A stretch of 64,000 nucleotides of DNA, taken from positions 2,691,067 through 2,755,066 of the forward strand of contig CP060294.1 of NCBI GenBank assembly GCA_014302835.1. The letters are read 5' to 3'. Positions 60,208-64,000 of this stretch are shown here, piece by piece. The notes below the pieces were generated by a model. That model did not search any database. It was not told the DNA's origin and saw nothing but the letters and a program-made list of their open reading frames with translations. A program made the translations under genes and the position numbers. The stretch is from Pedobacter sp. PAMC26386 (GTDB lineage Bacteria > Bacteroidota > Bacteroidia > Sphingobacteriales > Sphingobacteriaceae). Position 1 is the stretch's first letter, and every line of letters begins with the position of its first letter.

Positions 60208-60889
60208 ATATAATAGTTTCGGTTTCTTTTCCCATGATTACTTTTGAAGCGAGCTGTACAAATAAGCCATGTGCTAAAATGCCCTCTATCCTATTCAAGC
60301 GTTCGGATAATACTTCAGGATCACTAATCAGCCCAAAATCTGCATCTACTATAATATTATGATTATCGGTGATAAAGGGTTGATTATCTTTCATCCGGAC
60401 TTCTCCTTTAGCGTTTAATTTAGTGAGTTGCTGCATTACATAATTTAACGCCAGCGGTACTACTTCGACCGGAACTTTAAACTTACCCAACTGCGAAACC
60501 AGCTTCCCGGAATCTGCAATAATGATTTCATTTTTAGTTAGTGAAGCCACAATTTTCTCTCTGAACAATGCCCCCCCTCCTCCTTTAACTAAATTCAGCT
60601 GTTCATCAAATTCATCAGCTCCATCTATCGTGATATCAATTGCTTTGACCTGCTCCATTGGCAGCAGTTCAATACCTAATGATTGTGCCAGTGCTGCTGT
60701 ATGCTCAGAGGTGGGTACTCCTTTGATTTTCAGCCCATTCTTAACTAATAAAGCAATTTCCTGAATCGCAAAAAAGGCGGTAGAACCCGTTCCCAATCCT
60801 ACAATATCATTTTGCTGAATAAATTTAACTGCCTCTCTGGCTGCGATCTGTTTTTCAAGATCCTTTTTATCAATTGATTGCTTGTCCAA
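60194..60889 (-). CDS. rpiA: Ribose-5-phosphate isomerase A
   Basis: 231 residues from a TTG at 60889 (DKQSIDKKDLEKQIAAREAV). A more distant start near 61009 would lie upstream of the heme-operon terminator and is rejected. Family motifs: VGLGTGSTAFFAIQEI, TIDGADEFDEQLNLVKGGGGALFREKIVA and IIADSGKLVSQLG. It interconverts ribose-5-phosphate and ribulose-5-phosphate in the pentose-phosphate pathway. The length matches other RpiA proteins (about 220-235). Overlaps the GNAT gene by 14 bp. Confidence 0.95.
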   Translation of the reverse strand: MDKQSIDKKDLEKQIAAREAVKFIQQNDIVGLGTGSTAFFAIQEIALLVKNGLKIKGVPTSEHTAALAQSLGIELLPMEQVKAIDITIDGADEFDEQLNLVKGGGGALFREKIVASLTKNEIIIADSGKLVSQLGKFKVPVEVVPLALNYVMQQLTKLNAKGEVRMKDNQPFITDNHNIIVDADFGLISDPEVLSERLNRIEGILAHGLFVQLASKVIMGKETETIIYAKN

Positions 60890-60959
60890 GATATAAAGAT
60901 TAAAATGTAAGGAGCGACATCGTTTGCTGCTAAAATTAGTTAAAAAAACAGCAGCCCGC

Positions 60960-60993
60960 AAATACAGAAAAGCCTGACCATCATGGCCAGGCT
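60960..60993 (-). terminator. Terminator of the heme operon
   Basis: AGCCTGGCC and GGTCAGGCT (minus-strand sense, one G-T pair) form a 9-bp stem with a 5-nt loop, followed by TTTTCTGTATTT. Just after the hmuS stop. Confidence 0.8.
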
Positions 60994-61038
60994 TCCTGGT
61001 ATAAAACAATTTCTGGCTGACAGAAATTGAAGATTTCT

Positions 61039-62067
61039 TTAAGCGATCACGGCTATTTCATTCACCATTAGTCTCCAGTGTTCGTTTTCAGGAATACCAG
61101 GTTTACGTTTTCCAAAAAACTGAACGATAATTTCACCATTCTCGTCAAACACCTCAATGCTGGTCACAATACCATCGGCAGTAGGTTTTTTCACCAACCA
61201 TACCGAAGCAATTGCGTCTTCACGTAAATGAAGATCAAAATCTGGGTCCAGTACATTAAACCATGGCCCAGTCTGCAACAGATTTTTCACTAGACCAGTA
61301 TGGATCTGGATACAACCTGCACTTCCGGTAAAGACCATAATTTCCAAATCAGTTTCAGAAGCTTTTTCCATCACCGCTTTCAGAGATTCTTTAGTAATAC
61401 TCACCGCATGGCCTTCAGGAGCCAGACGTAAACCTTGTGTTCTGGTTACGCCAAATTTCCTTAGCATACCATGAAAATCATGTGTATCCTTTAAACTAAG
61501 CCAGGTCTGCTGAAAACCAGCAGCGTCAATTTCCGCATCCGGTTTCTCCTCTACTATTTTTTTATCTTTATTGATAACTAAAACTGCATTTTGATCATGC
61601 GCCACAAATTTATTCACCAATGTATCATAGGCTGCAGCATCGCTGGTTTCAACGAGGTAAATTTTATGAACAGCATTTCCGTCTTTACCAAAAAACTGTA
61701 AACTTTTCCTTCCATTTTCATCGACTGCAAAAGCAGAAGACCATTGCATCATAAAAAGGCGCAAATCAATATCCGGGTTTACCGCAAGTCCCATCGGACC
61801 AGAAAAGGTCACATCTTTATAAACTCCTTTACGTTCATGTACGCAATAATCATTACGTGTAAGGGCCATTACTTTACCCAAAGATTCTATTGATTTCAGA
61901 ATTTCCTGAAAATCATTAGTCAAGCGGGTAACAGTATCGCCAGCTGAGGTAGCCAGTAACTCTGCCTCTGTTGTATCTAATTGTTTCGCAGCGTCTCTTA
62001 TTCTTACTTTGGGATTTTCTGTCTTGAAAGCTTCCCATTGTTTTTTTAATTCTATTACTTTTTCCAT
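61039..62067 (-). CDS. hmuS: Hemin-degrading factor HmuS/HemS
   Basis: 342 residues from the ATG at 62067 (MEKVIELKKQWEAFK); a GTG or TTG farther upstream overlaps hmuV and is not needed. The protein has the duplicated HemS/ChuX fold: LGKVMALTRNDYCVHERKGVYKDV, and in the second half IMVFTGSAGCIQIHTGLVKNL, with RKPGIPENEHWRLMVNEI at the end. It binds heme delivered by the importer in the cytoplasm and helps release its iron. Length agrees with HmuS. Last gene of the heme operon before the terminator, 23 bp after hmuV. Confidence 0.93.
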   Translation of the reverse strand: MEKVIELKKQWEAFKTENPKVRIRDAAKQLDTTEAELLATSAGDTVTRLTNDFQEILKSIESLGKVMALTRNDYCVHERKGVYKDVTFSGPMGLAVNPDIDLRLFMMQWSSAFAVDENGRKSLQFFGKDGNAVHKIYLVETSDAAAYDTLVNKFVAHDQNAVLVINKDKKIVEEKPDAEIDAAGFQQTWLSLKDTHDFHGMLRKFGVTRTQGLRLAPEGHAVSITKESLKAVMEKASETDLEIMVFTGSAGCIQIHTGLVKNLLQTGPWFNVLDPDFDLHLREDAIASVWLVKKPTADGIVTSIEVFDENGEIIVQFFGKRKPGIPENEHWRLMVNEIAVIA

Positions 62068-62090
62068 CTGATCGTATTTTTTTATAAACT

Positions 62091-62873
62091 CTATATTTGT
62101 ATCGTTGCTGGAATAACCAGCGGGCAACTATATCCCTCACACGCCATTAACTTAACGTTAATACTAAAGGTTTCATGTATATTCTCGCAATTAATTACTT
62201 CTAATGGTGCCCCCATTGCTACTTTTTGCCCATCTTTCAGCATCAGTATTTTATCTGCAAAACGCGAAGCAAAATTGATATCATGCAAAATACAGATCAC
62301 ACAATATCCACGATCGGCAAGTCGGCGTGCCAGCTCCATAACCTGCTGCTGATAAAGCAAATCCAGACCATTGGTCGGTTCGTCTAAAAACAGGCAGGCA
62401 TCAGGGCAATCATAAATCTGCGCCAGCACACGGGACAATTGTACCCGCTGCTGTTCCCCTCCCGAAAGGGTATTATAATCCCTTCCTGAAAGATGTGTAA
62501 TACCCGTTTCTTCCATCACCTTTTTTACTATTTCCGCATCATGCGGGCCTGGCTGATGTTCAAAATGAGGATACCTGCCCATCATGACCAGTTCATTGAC
62601 AACAAAAGAAATAGAGATCGTATTTTGCTGTGCTAATACCGCACGTATTTTTGCTAGTTCAGGTAATTTATACTGTTTCAGATTTTGCCCGCGAAGCATA
62701 ATATCACCATAAACAGGTGTAATTTCTCTGCATAACAATTTCATAAGTGTACTTTTACCTGCTCCGTTTGCACCAAGTACAGCTAACAACTCGCCCGGCT
62801 TCACCTCAAAGCTCAAGTCTTTTACCAGCTCCTTCTTCCCAATTTGATAAGTGATATTCTTTACCTGGATCAT
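62091..62873 (-). CDS. hmuV: Heme ABC transporter ATPase HmuV
   Basis: 260 residues. Walker A GANGAGKSTLMKLL, signature LSGGEQQRVQLSRVLAQ, Walker B CLFLDEPTNGLD and the H-loop region CILHDINFASRF are intact. FecE/BtuD subgroup. Located 3 bp after the permease hmuU stop, in the operon order T-U-V-S; the neighbours assign heme as substrate. Confidence 0.95.
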   Translation of the reverse strand: MIQVKNITYQIGKKELVKDLSFEVKPGELLAVLGANGAGKSTLMKLLCREITPVYGDIMLRGQNLKQYKLPELAKIRAVLAQQNTISISFVVNELVMMGRYPHFEHQPGPHDAEIVKKVMEETGITHLSGRDYNTLSGGEQQRVQLSRVLAQIYDCPDACLFLDEPTNGLDLLYQQQVMELARRLADRGYCVICILHDINFASRFADKILMLKDGQKVAMGAPLEVINCENIHETFSINVKLMACEGYSCPLVIPATIQI

Positions 62874-62876
62874 AAC

Positions 62877-63923
62877 TTACAATTTATTTTTATTTCTTTC
62901 GGTAACAATGATGTACATGAAGACCGGGGTCCCTATTAAGGCCGTTAAAATTCCGATCGGTAATTCTGCAGGGGCCACAATTGTTCTTGCCGCCATATCC
63001 GCAGCCGTTAATAAAGCTGCACCCAAAATAGCCGATCCCGGAACAACTAAACGGTTATCTGCTGTAAAAGTCATCCTTAAAATATGCGGAATGACCAGGC
63101 CAATAAACCCGATGATTCCAGCTACTGCTACAGAAGAACCAACCGCCATTGTGGCTAAGATGATAATGATTCTTTTCATCGTTACCACATTGATTCCCAT
63201 ATGAAGTGCCTGTGCATCACCTAAAGCCAATGCGTTTAAGGATTTAGCTAAAAAAGGAAGGATCACAACCGGTATCACTATAAAAGGCAAAAGTCCGCTT
63301 ACAGTTTCCCAGCTTGCACCTCCCAGGCTACCCAAACTCCAGAAAGTAATTGCAGGTAATTGCTCATTAGTAGCCATATAGGTTAACAACCCCACAAATC
63401 CGGCAGCCAAAGAATTGATCGCAATGCCAGATAATAACAAGGTTGTAATTTCGGTTTTACCATGACGGGTAGACATCCGGTAAACAAAAAAAGTAGTCAT
63501 ACAGGCTCCCAGAAAAGCAGCAAGAGAAATGGCATAAAAGCCAATAACCCCATTTAATTTCGAGAAAAATCCGACTTCCAGCACAATGACCAGCACAGCA
63601 AATAAAGTGGCGCCAGCCGATACGCCGATCAACCCGGGTTCTGCCAGTGGATTTCTGAAAAGCCCTTGAATTGCCGCTCCTGAAATCCCAAGTCCTGCAC
63701 CAATTAAGACACCCAGAACTACCCTTGGCATTCTGATATTCATCAGCACCGCTGCCTGCTGTGCTTTAAAGTTTACGACATCCGAAATTCCGGCTTTATG
63801 CGCGATGATCGATAAAAATTCGGGTATAGTAATCGCTACCGCCCCGATACAAGAGGACAGGATAATTACTGCAACCAACAGCACTGTTAGCAGTAACAGA
63901 ATTAATTTTATTTTTTTACTCAA
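62877..63923 (-). CDS. hmuU: Heme ABC transporter permease HmuU
   Basis: 348 residues of the FecCD/BtuC family with about ten membrane helices; RMPRVVLGVLIGAGLGISGAAIQG and NPLAEPGLIGVSAGATLF are the usual family signature, as is GIIGFIGLVIPHILR. The start is TTG at 63923, overlapping the stop of hmuT by 2 bp (the bases ATTGA), which suggests translational coupling. It transports heme across the inner membrane with hmuV. Confidence 0.94.
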   Translation of the reverse strand: MSKKIKLILLLLTVLLVAVIILSSCIGAVAITIPEFLSIIAHKAGISDVVNFKAQQAAVLMNIRMPRVVLGVLIGAGLGISGAAIQGLFRNPLAEPGLIGVSAGATLFAVLVIVLEVGFFSKLNGVIGFYAISLAAFLGACMTTFFVYRMSTRHGKTEITTLLLSGIAINSLAAGFVGLLTYMATNEQLPAITFWSLGSLGGASWETVSGLLPFIVIPVVILPFLAKSLNALALGDAQALHMGINVVTMKRIIIILATMAVGSSVAVAGIIGFIGLVIPHILRMTFTADNRLVVPGSAILGAALLTAADMAARTIVAPAELPIGILTALIGTPVFMYIIVTERNKNKL

Positions 63924-64000
63924 TTTATTTTTTTAGCTAATTCTTGTACTGCAATTCCTAAACGTGGACCAAAACTGCCTAACAGCTCCCCGTCCATACT
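63920..64000 (-). CDS. hmuT: Heme-binding periplasmic protein HmuT, C-terminal fragment
   Basis: 26 C-terminal residues are visible before the right window edge: GSFGPRLGIAVQELAKKIN, ending in TGA at 63920-63922. The ending fits HmuT/BtuF-type binding proteins, and position directly before hmuU makes it likely. The rest lies outside the window. Confidence 0.75.
   Translation of the reverse strand, partial: SMDGELLGSFGPRLGIAVQELAKKIN

Overview
The window looks like a chromosomal segment of a Bacteroidota bacterium, most likely Sphingobacteriaceae and Pedobacter-like. This is inferred from several signs: AT-rich DNA, promoters that fit the Bacteroidota -7 consensus TAnnTTTG, an ECF sigma/FecR-DUF4974 pair, a btuB-BtuG-type lipoprotein locus, a thrS-infC-rpmI-rplT operon, ORF6N and S24 regulators, and giant lectin/PKD-like adhesins. 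No tRNA, rRNA, CRISPR array, insertion sequence or prophage was recognised.

Layout. 1-6435 (minus): a very long surface adhesin with an L-type lectin N-terminus, a frameshift at a six-G tract, and at least 18 repeats of exactly 91 codons, open at the left edge. 7.1-13.4 kb: small cold-shock-type genes, a lipoprotein, an epimerase-like protein, a beta-CASP RNase and an OmpA-family protein. 13.4-16.1 kb: a decayed esterase-TPR gene and an ArsR/Old Yellow Enzyme pair. 16.2-23.4 kb (minus): six genes that together look like a self-contained ergothioneine operon: PLP C-S lyase-like enzyme, disulfide reductase, ABC ATPase, fused permease/binding protein, EgtB, EgtD. 23.6-28.1 kb: a CoA-transferase and a copper operon (copA, copZ, and an AraC regulator with its own HMA domain). 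28.4-33.4 kb (plus): two LA_2272-type surface-repeat proteins, a DUF4833 protein and an ECF sigma/anti-sigma pair. 33.5-39.2 kb (minus): a cobalamin-riboswitch-controlled uptake operon (btuB plus three lipoproteins). 39.3 kb: PPK2.

40.2-48.1 kb (minus) is the most novel region. It encodes a double-glycine-leader, six-cysteine, Ser/Thr-rich precursor peptide next to a fusion protein (degenerate C39-like domain, VKOR, thioredoxin), a TlpA-like thioredoxin, a LanC-like alpha-toroid protein and three glycosyltransferase-like enzymes. I read it as a candidate pathway for a disulfide-rich, glycosylated secreted peptide. This is inference from gene content, not a demonstrated product.

48.6-64 kb: PBP1A, an S41 protease, ORF6N and GIY-YIG proteins, an XRE-S24 repressor, the translation operon thrS-infC-rpmI-rplT (infC with a non-ATG start), a LysR regulator with an apparent self-operator, an unexplained 110-bp structured repeat, rpiA with a GNAT gene, and a heme operon (hmuT partial, hmuU, hmuV, hmuS) that leaves the window on the right.
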